Positions 1 to 11,100 are shown, counted from the stretch's first letter. The stretch is DNA of 64,000 nucleotides from Isoetes taiwanensis (GCA_021234155.1 JAJEKV010000053.1:7579424-7643423), one strand, 5' to 3'. Notes: generated from the sequence alone by a model not told the origin. Numbers and translations are program-made.

Positions 1-1972
1 CAATATTTGTTTGCATTTAATCACTTTGATTTTATTGTATGCTTGGTTCAACATGTCTCTAAGAAGAACATATGTTACTGTTGTGTGTGTTGGATGAATG
101 TCATACTAACACTATAAACCTATTTGATTGAGTGATAAGATTTGGAAGCAGCTCTGATTTCTGTATACATCTCTGTATTTAGCATTTGAGACCTTTATAT
201 TGTCACATCTGGGTTTTATTGCAATCTCTATCCATTTTGCAACATCTATTACAACCATTCATTTTTGCAAATGTATAATGTGGCTAATTGTGAGATAATT
301 CAATTAGATGTCGAATTGACATGAACTAACACATGCTCTACCGCATTGATGTAGGTTTGTCTACCTTCAGCACCTTTTGCATATTGGCACTTAAAATTGC
401 TTACTCATTATGCAATGTCGTGAGATACCACTTTATTAGAAAAACACACTGTAGCATTTGTTGGTGGTTCCATCTTTCATTAGATGAAAGACACTGTAGC
501 ATTTGTTGGTGGTTGCAATCACTCCGCTGTTCGCATGTTTTAAAATATTAGTTTACATTAGCTTTATGCTGTTTCACACCTTGCATGCACTGTATAGTGG
601 TAGTGGTCTGAAAGGAGTGTATGGTGGTATGGTTGGAATTGAAAAAACGAGTTTTTATAGTTTAAGGCAAGCTCATTGATATCTTTTGAGGGACTATTCT
701 AAGGTTTTGGTTGTAACTTGCAGATTGCGCCTTGACTACTGCTTGGATCCTGCTAATATTCGGATTGCAAGCAATGAAATAACGTAGCCAATAATCACGG
801 TTGGACTTGGAGCACTTGACTCGGGTCAGAATTGATGCCCCATGAGTCATGGGTGCTTGCCGAATGCCACTAACGCAAGAGCTATCCATGGTGCTTATAT
901 TATTGCAAATTTGAGTCTATGCCTAAGAAAGGTTTTCAGGGTTCATCTTCGTCTAGCAACTGAAGCTGCCCTTCTTAGGTACATTCCTGCATCCAATGAT
1001 ACCTTTACCTCCTACTTATTCTGATTTTTATTCTAACTTTTGCTTTCAATTTTTGAAATGGGCTTCTTAATCTAGAATATTTAGCCAATATAGGTTTTCT
1101 GAACATATGCACATATACGTGCTGGAGTGGCATACAAAATCAAACCTGGACCAGCAAGTCTCAAGCTGATATTATAAACCCAAATACATTATATTATAGG
1201 ATAGGTGCAAGTAGATGCAAACTATTAAGTAAAACCTTTATGAGTGATGTCGATAAATGATGTAAGCTTCTTTGCATGTCTGAGCTACCCTCTAGATTGT
1301 TCTTGCAGGTGTGGAATTAATCCATGCATTGTTCTTACATGTCTAGGGCCAATTGAAGGCCATAGGCTAAAGATAAGAATATTAAGAGAATTTTGAATTT
1401 GTGTTGAAACAATAATCAAAATCTGATGTATACCTTTTTAATAGAATTGTGTCATCTTTGGGATGAATTTTCTTTGTTTTTTTTTACTGGAAAAGACATG
1501 CAATTTTAGGCTATAATTGTGCGTCTAATATATTGAAAACTTTGGAGATTGTTCAACCTCTGCCTTTCAAAATTTGCAGTTTAAAGCCACTCAAAGCTAA
1601 TATCCCCAGAAATTCTAATTGAATATCTTTAAGCTATTACTCTGGATTTGTTAGAACAATGTTTTATTATCATCTAAGCACACTTTGCATGTGGAACTTG
1701 GTTCATTTATACATATAGGTTTTTTCTCTTCTTTGTCGAGGGGCTAGGGCTCCATATGTTTAATCTCTATTCTCTAAAATATCATTTGCATATTTAATTT
1801 GGTAATTGAATGGGCACTAAAATAGTTAAAAGGAACTTAAAATATCAATCTATCAAATATTTAAATATGAAGTTGAGTGATACACGAATATTTAAACATC
1901 AAACTTGCGTGAATCAAAGAACTCGGTGCAATTAATAATTTTGCATTTAAAATGTTATTTCAAAACAATGCA
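1..1972. other. No recognisable gene; AT-rich unassigned DNA
   Basis: I see no protein family, tRNA or transposon terminus here. A 24-bp stretch at 446-469 recurs at 491-514 (45-bp offset), a small local duplication. Around 718-1020 short open stretches on both strands are somewhat less AT-rich and an acceptor-like site (TTGCAG) precedes 725, so a decayed exon is possible. No frame stays open far enough to name it. Confidence 0.5.
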
Positions 1973-1985
1973 CTAAGTTGGTGTT
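1973..1985. repeat. Left target-site duplication of the LINE
   Basis: CTAAGTTGGTGTT at 1973-1985 matches CTAAGTTATGGTGTT at 3534-3548 apart from a 2-base AT insertion. The pair brackets the GC-rich LINE exactly, as expected for a target-primed insertion. Confidence 0.6.
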
Positions 1986-3533
1986 GTCGGGGTCCGGCAG
2001 GGTTGCCCCCTCTCGCCGACACTTTTTGGCCTCTACATTGATCAGTTAGAGCCCTGGCTTACTGAGCATGGGGGGGATGGCATACATCTTTTGCACCAGG
2101 TCATCCGCCAGCTCATCTATGCGGACGATGTTGGCCTGCTGGCCCACACCGAGAAGATATCTGCGATCTCACACGGATGCCCTAGACACATTTTGTCGCT
2201 ACTGAGACATGCGCGTCAATCCGCCAAGACCGTGGTGGTTCTCATATCCTCTTCACGTCACCCCATGCCTCCCGTGCACTCACATATATGGGGGGCGGCT
2301 GTGGGCGCCACGCCCACCTACAAGTACCTAGGGGTGGAGTTCCCTCCTCGCTCATTGGGAGGCGTCTATCCGCTATGGGTGATGGCCAGGCCGGAAAGCG
2401 CTTTATGCAATGCGTAACAAACCACCGTGCGTAGCTATATGATTGGGGCCATCATACACATCTGCTCGCACCGGTCGAGCCCGGCCCTTCAGACGGGTCG
2501 AAGGTTTGGGGCCCGGCCGCCTTTGACGACACTGAATGACTTGGAGCAGGTGCGTAAGGCATTTTTGGCACGGGCACTTGGGGTGAAACCTTCAGTCCCC
2601 TATCGATTCAGCTGCCGCAGAAATCGATTCTTGCCGCCGCCGGCAGCCCTTGATAGACACATCGCCTATTTTCGTAAAGTGGTTACTATGGGTGATGCTC
2701 GCCCCCCGACTGGGCTTACACCGCGGGCCATGAGTCCGCAGCCGCTTAGGGCCTGCTGGAGGGGTAAGAGAGATCGGTGGTTCGCCAGATGGAACGCGTG
2801 TGAGCAATGTGATGCGCATACCGGGCGCAGCTGCCGATCGCGGACAAACTGCGGGAGTACCTAGATGCTTGTTTCCTTGGCAAGCTCGGGACCCCATTGC
2901 TCTAGAGCAGTCAAAATGGCCCATTACAAGGAGCACATCAACCCGTGTTAGCCCGGGGCCCACGCCTCTACTGCGTCCCCGGTTTGCCCCGAAAAAAGCA
3001 GCTCATTGCCTCCATTCGCACGTGTGCCCACCATCTTCGCGATCGAGGCGGGGCGGTGGATTGGGGAGCCCCGCCAGACGTGCTCTGTCGGTCTTTGTCA
3101 AACGGGTGCCGTTGAGGATGAGTCTCACACTTTCCAGAGTTGCCCCGCCGGTCGATTCGGGCCGGACACGCTCCCTTAGTACGTTTGGGCGTGCCCTTGC
3201 ATTTGCCGATGAACACACCGGTCAAGACGCGTGCCCCGGGGTCATACATCCAGAGGTAATGGACCTGCGAGGGTCACCTTTGCCCCCCTTGGGTTGTCCA
3301 CGACTAGGCACTACGGGGGTGGTGCATGACCGTATATATTGGGATGTTTACGCATTTTATATGATTAGCACGGTTTTTGTCGCCAGGCTGATTGTCGCCC
3401 GGTTTTTCCTCGAAAACCCTTCGGGGCGGGGGTTTTTTAATCCGGGCAGTAATCCGCTTGCTGCGTTTTTGTATTGGGTCCCATAGACCGATTGGTCTCC
3501 GTGGACGATAAAAGTAACTTCCTTCCTTCCTTC
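1986..3533 (+). mobile_element. 5'-truncated non-LTR retrotransposon (LINE), 3' part of ORF2
   Basis: From 1992 one frame reads the reverse-transcriptase block VRQGCPLSPTLFGLYID, followed by the catalytic YADD box (LIYADDVGLL, about 2106-2135). The thumb-region motif KALYAMR appears at about 2397 in another frame. Near 3002-3150 there is AHHLRDRGGAVDWGAPP, then a C-x2-C / EDESH / C zinc-binding tail typical of plant LINE C-termini. Reading through needs several frame changes and a stop at 2415-2417 interrupts the first frame, so the copy is dead. It is strikingly GC-rich beside AT-rich flanks and ends in a (TTCC)n tail at 3518-3533. The endonuclease and ORF1 are absent, the usual 5' truncation. 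The exact LINE clade cannot be settled by eye. Confidence 0.88.
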
Positions 3534-3548
3534 CTAAGTTATGGTGTT
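3534..3548. repeat. Right target-site duplication of the LINE
   Basis: CTAAGTTATGGTGTT directly follows the (TTCC)n tail and repeats the 13-bp sequence found just before the LINE, with a 2-base difference. Confidence 0.6.
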
Positions 3549-4329
3549 AACACCAAATTAATCCATCTCCCCAAAAAAAAATGCTTTGCATATCATTGGC
3601 CAGGAACATATGTGGACATACCATAATCGCCACATGGATGTTATTTCAATAGATGTTGCTGCAAGTGAAAATTTTGAATCACCTTTGTTATTCTTTAAAA
3701 AAGATGGTTCACAACTATTCTGGCCAAGGTAACAATACCAAACACTACCAAGTAACAATATGTGCATGCTTAACATGTTTGATAAATCACACATCTAGGG
3801 TATTGGGTTTAGGATTTTGGTTTTGTGTTTAGAATTTAGGGGTTTATGTAGGTAATTGAATTTGAAGAACTTAGAGGATGTAATATGCAACCATGCAACG
3901 CTATCAATCATGTCATCACACTATAGATTTAGGATTGAGGGTTTGTGGTTTAGAATTTGTGTGTTTGGATAGGAAATCATGACTATTATATCAAGTAAAT
4001 TTAAATCTTCTAAACGTATTAGATCTGCACGCTAATCACACAATAAAAATGATATTGCAAAGAGTGTTTTATAGAGTTATGGTTTAAGGTCTATGGTTAT
4101 GGGTTTAGGATTCAAGAACTTAGCATTGAACTTGAAGGATGTAACATGCAACTCATAGATGAAGCACGTAATTCTATCAACTATGTCATCCGTATAGGGC
4201 TTAGGGTTTGTTTAAGGTATGCTTTCGTAAAGCAGGTCAATGCGTGCGTTGATTAAGAATAGGAAGTATTTTTTTAAGGCAAGTAGACTCTAGGCTTTCC
4301 ATTATTTCTACCCCATCCATGACTAAGGC
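3549..4329. repeat. AT-rich DNA with degenerate telomere-like (TTTAGGG-type) words
   Basis: Words such as GGGTTTAGGATT, GGGCTTAGGGTTTG (about 4195) and TTTAGAATTTAGGGG (3829-3843) occur repeatedly, with CCCTAAACCC on the opposite strand at about 4338-4370. They resemble the plant telomere unit TTTAGGG but are not in register and form no clean array. No coding potential is seen. Confidence 0.4.
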
Positions 4330-4502
4330 CTGACATCCCTAAACCCTTTCACACAAACCCTAAACCCTTCACATTTCGCACTCCATAACCTCATAGACAT
4401 GATTACATTTACCAACTTTTTATTCCATCGCAAACTCCATTACAACTACCCATTCTAGGCGCCCATGAATAATGCCCGGCATTGCCGGGCATACGTTTCT
4501 AG
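4330..4502 (+). mobile_element. Helitron 3' terminus (copy 1)
   Basis: The end of this segment has the hallmark of a Helitron 3' end. A perfect hairpin, TGCCCGGCA-T-TGCCGGGCA, lies at 4473-4491; 11 nt follow, ending in CTAG at 4499-4502, and the next base is T. The upstream 150 bp (ACCCTTCACATT, GATTACATTTAC, CATCGCAAACTCC) align with the segment ending at 6421, so these are members of one family. The 5' TC end could not be located. Confidence 0.75.
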
Positions 4503-4641
4503 TCATCTTATTATCAATGCATTTCTTCTATCTTACTTTAGCATGATATCTTATTATTGTAGGAAGTTATGTGGTTGTTGATAACACTTGCTGGCATGTT
4601 ATCGTGTTAGAGTAAAAAAAGCTCCCCTCGAAGTACACATG

Positions 4642-4962
4642 CAGGAGAACTCGCTTTAGGTCAGGAGGCATCACACACATTGGCGTTTGCGATGGAAGAC
4701 AGTTCAAGGCTTGGGCATCGACCCCACATGATGTAGTTGGTGATTATGAGCTTCCCGAATTTTTAACCAAGTATAACATTGTTGTTGGTAGACTCGAGTC
4801 GCGCGTGTAGGACATGATATCAGATCATGTTTACACATTCATGTTCGCCACTGTAGGCACGACAGGAGGAGCTTCTATACCTATCAGCTTCGCAAATGAG
4901 CTTCATATTGAGCCGACAGACGTTCCTAGAGTTCTTTGGGACACGTTCTTCACGATGTAGAT
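4642..4962 (+). pseudogene. Unidentified decayed ORF with one internal stop
   Basis: One plus-strand frame stays open for about 107 codons except for a TAG near 4807-4809. It begins near RRTRFRSGGITHIGVCDG and ends DVPRVLWDTFFTM before TAG. The composition is protein-like and less AT-rich than its flanks. I do not recognise the family. Its position between two Helitron 3' ends makes a Helitron-carried coding remnant possible, but no Rep, helicase or RPA motif is visible. Confidence 0.25.
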
Positions 4963-6100
4963 CCTATTTGCACCAAAATATTTTGTATTCGTATTTATTT
5001 TTGTTTATGATTTAATTTGTTCCTGATATGGAGCATGCTAGGGGGAGTGGTCCAAAAACAAGGGATTAAGGCAATGGGGCATAACGATACCAATGGTTAC
5101 ATGAAATGATAAATAAAAGGGGCAAGATATTAGGCTACCATTGAATATTTAAGCCAAGTATAGGGAGGAATACTTTATCCAAAAGTATTGCAAAAGGAGG
5201 CAACGAAATAGTTCATGCAACTATTTTTATTAAAAGAGGAAACGAACTGGCGGACGAGAATAGCATGAGCAAGCCTTAAACAGGAAAAGGAGGTTGATCT
5301 GCGAATAGAAGGGAGCGGCCAGCAGAGAATCGCAGACAGAGGTGACTTTTGTTGAATCCGGCACCAGCGGCCCAACTTCAGTTCGTGGCTTCCTAGATCC
5401 GATCTGCAAAGGAGTTCAAAGTCGCTACTGCTGTAACCGACTCTCTCAACCCAATCACGGTTACAGAATCCGGAGCAGGGAATTGTCAATACAAATCCGG
5501 AAGTCTGAAGATCCCTGCCAGTGTTTCCGGCCTCTGCAACCTAACCTCAGCTTTGTTGCCTTCCAATCCGACTTCAGGGATTGAGTTCTTGTCTGCTGTG
5601 TCCAGACCCGATCCAACTGGCAAGTATTTGGTAGAGACTGTGGATCCTGTGAGCAGAGCCTTAATTGACCTTCCTTGTTGAGTCCAAGATTGATTCTATT
5701 TCCCACCATTGGCAGCTGTGCCTGAACCCATTAAAGCCAAAGATATTGTAGAACGGGTTGATCTTGCGCTGAAGGGAAATAGGCCCTGATCAATCCCTTT
5801 CGCCCTTAAGCCCTTGCAATTGCCTTAGTCCTTGGACCCGGTTGGGTGGAAACTGGTTGCTCCAAAGCTTGGTTGTGGAAACCAAGTACTTTTGTTCTTG
5901 ATCAAAGCATAATAAGACTCTAAGGAGTTATCTCTTCTGTGTTTTATTCTCATAACTGTTGAGCTAAGTGGATAATATCTTCAACTATCCTTAAATCATA
6001 TCAGTTCCAACTTCATATTATGTGTGCATTTTAAAGGTGAAGTTTGTTTCCCCTCAATATGTGTCTATTGCACCTAAATATATATTTCCTTAAGTGCATT
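4963..6100. other. No recognisable gene
   Basis: Nothing firm is seen. From about 5170 to 5840 the sequence is less AT-rich and holds overlapping short ORFs on both strands with no family match. The stretch at about 5895-5960, rich in TAATAAGACTC and TGTTTTATTCTCAT, has the look of the end of an LTR, but no partner repeat is present in the window. Confidence 0.4.
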
Positions 6101-6109
6101 GCGCACGTT

Positions 6110-6192
6110 CGCGATACGACAACGACTAACGCACATAAATGCCACCACACTTCCATGACTAATGCTCGGCATCGCCGGGGCCACGTTTCTAG
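6110..6192 (+). mobile_element. Helitron 3' terminus (copy 2)
   Basis: CATGACTAATGCTCGGCATCGCC... carries an imperfect hairpin (about 6164-6181) followed by CCACGTTTCTAG ending at 6192 and a T at 6193. It is the same terminal family as the ends at 4502 and 6421, with a decayed left arm. Confidence 0.6.
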
Positions 6193-6294
6193 TGAGACCA
6201 TACAATTCATGCACTCCATCAACTACGCCATTCAATTCCATCCTACCCATTCATTATTCCTATTCATTCCATCCACTACAACTAATGCTCGACC

Positions 6295-6421
6295 TCTCTA
6301 AACCCTTCACATTGTGGACACGATTACATTTACAACTTTATCCACATCGAAACCCTGTTATTTCTACCCAGTTTTACACATCCACGACTAATGCCTGGCA
6401 TCGCCAGGCACATGTTTCTAG
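6295..6421 (+). mobile_element. Helitron 3' terminus (copy 3)
   Basis: A perfect 8-bp stem, TGCCTGGC-ATC-GCCAGGCA, lies at 6392-6410. After 11 nt comes CTAG (6418-6421) and then T. The upstream sequence from about 6295 aligns with that before copy 1. Three such ends within 2 kb imply nested or tandem Helitron insertion. Confidence 0.72.
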
Positions 6422-6540
6422 TTTGATCTATTTTTGGATAAAATATGGTGTGTCACTAGTGTGATAGCTTAAGAGTATTTCTTAAAGATGCATGTAGAAC
6501 CATTAATTTCATCCTAAAATTGGGGTAATGATTTCATATA

Positions 6541-7095
6541 TCTAATGGGCACCACCACTAACACAAACCATTAACATCCAACATATAAAAATTAAATCCC
6601 CCAACACATAACAACCAACACATAACAACCATTGACATTAACAACCAACACATAACTACCATTGACATTAATTAACACAACCATTGGGTCCAACACATTT
6701 AAATTAAAATCCCCCTTAAACCCCCTTTTGGTTTGGGTGCATATTCACACGGGGGGTGACTCCAGGCAACGAGAGCTGTTGGATAGGCATATTCACCCCT
6801 TATTCCTTAATCTACACCGTACATAAAGTTCCTCGTTTGTGGGGTATGCAAGTACAAAATTTGCTATACTGTATAACAAGATTCGCAAAATACTATAAGA
6901 TTTCAAGCGGAATACTATATGGTGTTGATTTTGTACGTGAAAAATACAATTATGAGGGCTCTCGCTGCCCTACATCACCCCCCGTGTGAATATGCACCCA
7001 AACCAAAGGGGGTTTAAGGGGGGATTTTAATTTAAATGTGTTGGACCCAATGGTTGTGTTAATTAATGTCAATGGTAGTTATGTGTTGGTTGTTA
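6541..7095 (+). mobile_element. Fold-back (long terminal-inverted-repeat) element, copy 1
   Basis: The left arm 6639-6760 and right arm 6974-7095 are near-perfect inverted copies of about 122 bp (TAACAACCAACACATAACTA ... ACGGGGGGTGA). They enclose about 210 bp of unique sequence. The left arm is preceded by tandem AACAACCAACACATA words (6541-6638). No transposase is encoded, so it is non-autonomous. Related copies lie at 7971-8376, 31423-31795 and 46955-47410. A short ORF (6756-6989) recurs between copies only because the repeat itself is conserved. Confidence 0.75.
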
Positions 7096-7970
7096 CTAGA
7101 ATTCATTTGAGGCTTTCATCACCTGTAGCTTTTGAATTTCATCACAATAAAACAAATAGAACATAAGTAAAAGTTACCATAAAGATAGAGCGGATTGATC
7201 CCATTATTCTGAAATCATAAAGCTTGCAACACCCATACACAAACATTTTTCAACTGGAATTTAACAGCATGGATTCTTGTGGTGAGAAACCAAAGTGGGA
7301 AACTTTTCGGCTTCTTAGCACAAGGATCTAGAAGCCTTGGAATTTGCTTAATAACTGCCTTAAAATCTAAAAATGCATGGTAATTTTTTGCAACCTTCAT
7401 TCGGAATGAGCCATAAAACAATATCCAATAGCGCAATTCTGTATTAATCAACTGGTAGGATGTGAAAGCTGACCAAACCCGGCCGAAAAGTTGCTGTTTT
7501 AGCATAGATAACTTAATCAAACATATCCATATCATACACTATCAAAAAGATCTCGGAGAGAGCTTTCCAACGCAATAAAAATCATCTCAAACAGAGCTCT
7601 GGATCACAAGTTATGATAAGAAATGTGTTGCCGGAGGGGAAACTGCACTACACGCGCCCTTCAAGCCCTTCATGTGCCCATTATGCACCACACACACAAA
7701 AAGAGGGCTTTTGTTGTGAGCCATTGGTTGTTGACCATTATGCACCACACGCACAAAAAGAGGGCTTTTGTTGTGAGCCATTGGTTGTTGACCATTATGC
7801 ACCACACACACAAAAAAGGGCTTTTGTTGTGAGCCATTGGTTGTTGACCATTGGAAAAAAAAAAGGCTAAAATCAATGGCTCAGAAATGGTACACTCTAG
7901 ATGTACGCATTAGTACATCCATTTGAATACATCATGAAATCATAGGAAAACCTTAGTGAAAAGCGTACAA
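7096..7970. repeat. Long dispersed repeat B, copy 1
   Basis: This segment runs from CTAGAATTCATTTGAGG to AAAAGCGTACAA and recurs in the same orientation at 8456-9411. Inside are the conserved string CTCTGGATCACAAGTTATG (about 7596-7614), a type of sequence often seen in plant retrotransposon LTRs, and a 57-bp minisatellite. It has no coding capacity and lacks a TG...CA boundary, so I do not call it an LTR. Confidence 0.7.
7678..7847. repeat. 57-bp minisatellite, three units
   Basis: Units start at 7678, 7735 and 7792, each beginning CCATTATGCACCACAC and ending GGTTGTTGA, with very few differences. Because 57 is a multiple of three, every frame stays open across it and gives misleading ORFs on both strands. 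Confidence 0.9.
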
Positions 7971-8376
7971 ATTTTGCACGTACGAAATCAACACCATATA
8001 GTATTCCGCTTGAAATCTTATAGTATTTTGCGAATCTTGTTATACAGTATAGCAAATTTTGTACTTGCATACCCCACAAACGAGGAACTTTATGTACGGT
8101 GTAGATTAAGGAATAAGGGGTGAATATGCCTATCCAACAGCTCTCGTTGCCTGGAGTCACCCCCCGTGTGAATATGCACCCAAACCAAAAGGGGGTTTAA
8201 GGGGGATTTTAATTTAAATGTGTTGGACCCAATGGTTGTGTTAATTAATGTCAATGGTAGTTATGTGTTGGTTGTTAATGTCAATGGTGGTTGTTATATG
8301 TTGGTTGTTATGTGTTGGTTGTCATGTGTTGGGGGATTTAATTTTTATATGTTGGATGTTAATGGTTTGTGTTGCA
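7971..8376 (-). mobile_element. Fold-back element, copy 2 (one arm missing)
   Basis: This is an inverted copy of the element at 6541-7095. The core and one arm are present on the opposite strand and the outer arm ends at about 8376 (GGATGTTAATGGTTTGTGTT). The other arm is missing: the core joins repeat B directly at about 7971. A 70-bp unrelated stretch (8385-8455) separates it from repeat B copy 2. Confidence 0.7.
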
Positions 8377-8455
8377 AAAAAAATTGGTTCCTGGCCCCGA
8401 GGGGCCTTAGGGACGTCGGTGTGACAAAAATTTTAGAATTCAAAACCAGAAAAAA

Positions 8456-9411
8456 CTAGAATTCATTTGAGGCTTTCATCACCTGTAGCTTTTGAATTTT
8501 ATCACAATAAAACAAATAGAACATAAGTAAAAGTTATCAAAACGATAGAGCAGATTGATCCCATTATTCTGAAAGTCATAAAGTTTGCAACACCCATACA
8601 CAAACATTTTTCAACTGGAATTTAACAGCAGCCTTTGGCCTCCATGGATTCTTGTGGTGAGAAACCAAAGTGGGAAACTTTTTCGCTTGTTAGTACAAGG
8701 ATCTAGAAGCCTTGGAATTTACTTAATAAGCGCCTCAAAATCTAAAAAATGCATGGTAATTTTTGCAAGCTTCATTCGGAATGAGCCATAAAACAATATC
8801 CAATAACGCAATCCTCAGATTAATCACCGGTAGGATGTGAAAGCCTACCAAACCCGGCCGAAAAATTGCTGTTTTAGCATAGATAACTTAACCAAACATA
8901 TCCATATCATACACTATCAAAAAGATCTCGGAGAGAGCTTTCCAACGCAATAAAAATCATCTCAAACAGAGCTCTGGATCAAAAGTTATGATAAGAAATG
9001 TGTTGCCGGCGGGGAAACTGCACTACATGCGCCCTTCAACCCTTCATGTGCCCATTATACACCACACACACAAAAAGAGGGCTTTGTTGTGAGCCATTGG
9101 TTGTTGACCATTATGCACCACACGCACAAAAAAGGGCTTTTGTTGTGAGCCATTGGTTTTCAAGCCATTCATGTGCCCATTATGCACCACACACACAAAA
9201 AGAGGGCTTTTGTTGTGAGCCATTGGTTGTTGACCATTATGCACCACACGCACAAAAAAAAGGCTTTTGTTGTGAGCCATTGGTTGTTGACAATTGAAAA
9301 AAAAAGGCTAAAATCAATGGCTAAGAAATGGTGCACTCTAGAAGTACGCATTAGTACATCCATTTGAATACATCACAAAATCATAGGAAAACCTTAGTGA
9401 AAAGCGTACAA
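8456..9411. repeat. Long dispersed repeat B, copy 2
   Basis: It is co-linear with 7096-7970, with scattered substitutions and small indels. It begins CTAGAATTCATTTGAGG and ends AAAGCGTACAA. It is about 80 bp longer, mainly because it holds more minisatellite units. The two copies flank fold-back copy 2 as direct repeats. Confidence 0.72.
9052..9290. repeat. 57-bp minisatellite in repeat B copy 2, about four units
   Basis: Units start at 9052, 9108, 9177 and 9234. The second is interrupted by a 25-bp piece duplicated from the sequence just upstream of the array (TTCAAGCCATTCATGTGCC). The copy number differs from the sister array at 7678. Confidence 0.85.
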
Positions 9412-11100
9412 AAACGCAAAGAAAACCCCCTGTTATTATGCTACATATTCTATCACTAATCAAAGTAAGTTATCACCATAAGTAGTGACATTACTGCTCG
9501 CATAACCTTGGTCGCTAATATCTTTGCAATATTTGTGTGTTCCTTATTGGGCCTTCAATAGCTTGGTGAGGCAGCTCATGTTTTGTAAACTAACTGAGGA
9601 CTCAAATGGCTTTGCATGATCTCATTTTTCTATGGCTAGATGAGTATCTTGCAAGTACTATCTCATAAAGCTTCCCAAAACTTATAATAAAAAAATATTG
9701 TTTAGTTAGAGAAGGTTGACATCATAAATATGGAATGGGACAACATTGGTTGGCATCTGGTGGCCTCTTGCAGTGGCAGTTCTAAAGTTTCTGCATGATT
9801 TATCATCTGTTATGTACTACATGTACAAAACTGAAAAGGGTGTTTTGAAAAGGATGTTATCATTCTCTAGCAGATTGCATATTGAGTAAGAAACAATATG
9901 GATTTTGCTTCTGCTAAAAATGAAGGAACTTTTCACTTAATTCACTTAATATGGCTCTGAATTTCCAGATGCTGGAGGAGGAATCTATTCTTGTTGCTGT
10001 GGAAAAATTTTCCGTGTTGGACAATGCAAGCTTCCTGCATATAATTCCTATTATAGTATTTCTACATGCACGCATTCAAGCAAAAAAAGTCCAAGGGAAG
10101 TGCTTATGAATGATATTTAGCATTTGTCAATGTTGACCTGGTTTTGTAATTACATTTGTTCATGACAATTGCAGAATTTTGATCTCATAAACTTCCAGAT
10201 TAATGGCCTCTATACACGCAGGGCAAATCATCTATGTGGTGAGCTTTCAGATGTATCCCTCAAATGTGCAACTTTGGTGAGTGTTTGATGGTTGTCTAAT
10301 ATGTTGATACAATACTTTACTACTGTCTAATATGTTGAAAGAATATTTTACTGCAGACTATGTTGATTATGTTGACACTGAAGACACAATGAAATTATTT
10401 ATCCTTGTGCAGTGCAAAAACAAGTCATTTCAGTTCCAGCTGCTCTAGTTTGTTCTGAAAGTCTATACTACATTCTCGAAGTTAGGTAGCCAAACATATA
10501 TGCAGGCTAGAACATAGTCTGCATTCATCAAATGTAAAGGTCCTAATCAATCACATACATCAGGTGGTGGGAGAAAGGTATGAGTGCAAGACCTGGTGCA
10601 ATAGTAAGATCCACAACGGTTTTGACTTCCCATTCCAACCTTTGTTTTTCTTTGCTTTTCTATTTTATCTCAAGGAGGAAGGCCAAGTATTTTGGCTAGT
10701 ACTTCGTCCAATAGCTGCATGATAACCTCATGCCCATGTAATTCAAGAATACCTATTTCGATGCCTAGCCATAAAGGAAACCTATTTGAAAGCCTAGCCA
10801 CATTTGTAACAAAAAGACAAAAAAGACAAACATTTTAAGAAACTACCGCTATCCAAGAACAATGAATACTCAAACAACATTTAGACAAAACAAAAGAAGG
10901 TAATAGCTAACAAATCAATGTTCCTAATTACCACATGCTTAGCACCTCTAGTATAAGATCCGCAATATAACATCAAATCTCATTGTTCCCCACCACAATA
11001 ACAATAAATCTCACTATCCCTCACTAAACAACAAAACACTACTATATGATACACTAAGACAAAACCAACCAAAAGAATTTTAGTCCTATAGTCACCAATA
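9412..11100 (+). other. Mostly non-coding; one well-formed orphan exon at 10175-10276
   Basis: The 102-nt segment 10175-10276 is preceded by TGACAATTGCAG and followed by GTGAGT. It is open in only one frame, for 34 codons (from NFDLINFQINGLYTRR), with phase 0 at both ends. A second weaker exon-like segment begins after TTTCCAG at 9969 (MLEEESILVAVEKFSVLDN). I do not recognise the protein. This could be a real multi-exon gene or the remains of one. No other exons could be chained to it. Confidence 0.25.

Noticed and set aside
2592-3249. Long minus-strand ORFs opposite the LINE
   Set aside because: They are shadows of the GC-rich plus-strand LINE frames; the plus strand carries the RT and zinc motifs.
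3549-4370. Interstitial telomere array
   Set aside because: The TTTAGGG-like words are out of register and interrupted; no run of even three perfect units is present.
6756-6989. 77-codon ORF conserved between three fold-back copies (also 7897-8160 and 47159-47416)
   Set aside because: The conservation extends equally through the non-coding arms, so it reflects repeat identity rather than selection on a protein.
7611-7876. Six overlapping repeated ORFs on both strands across 7611-7876 and 8998-9367
   Set aside because: They are produced by the 57-bp minisatellite, whose length is a multiple of three. No start context, splice signal or protein family supports coding.
7096-9411. Complete LTR retrotransposon with repeat B as its LTRs
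   Set aside because: The copies do not start TG or end CA, the space between them is only about 485 bp and is filled by a fold-back element, and no primer-binding site or polypurine tract is present.
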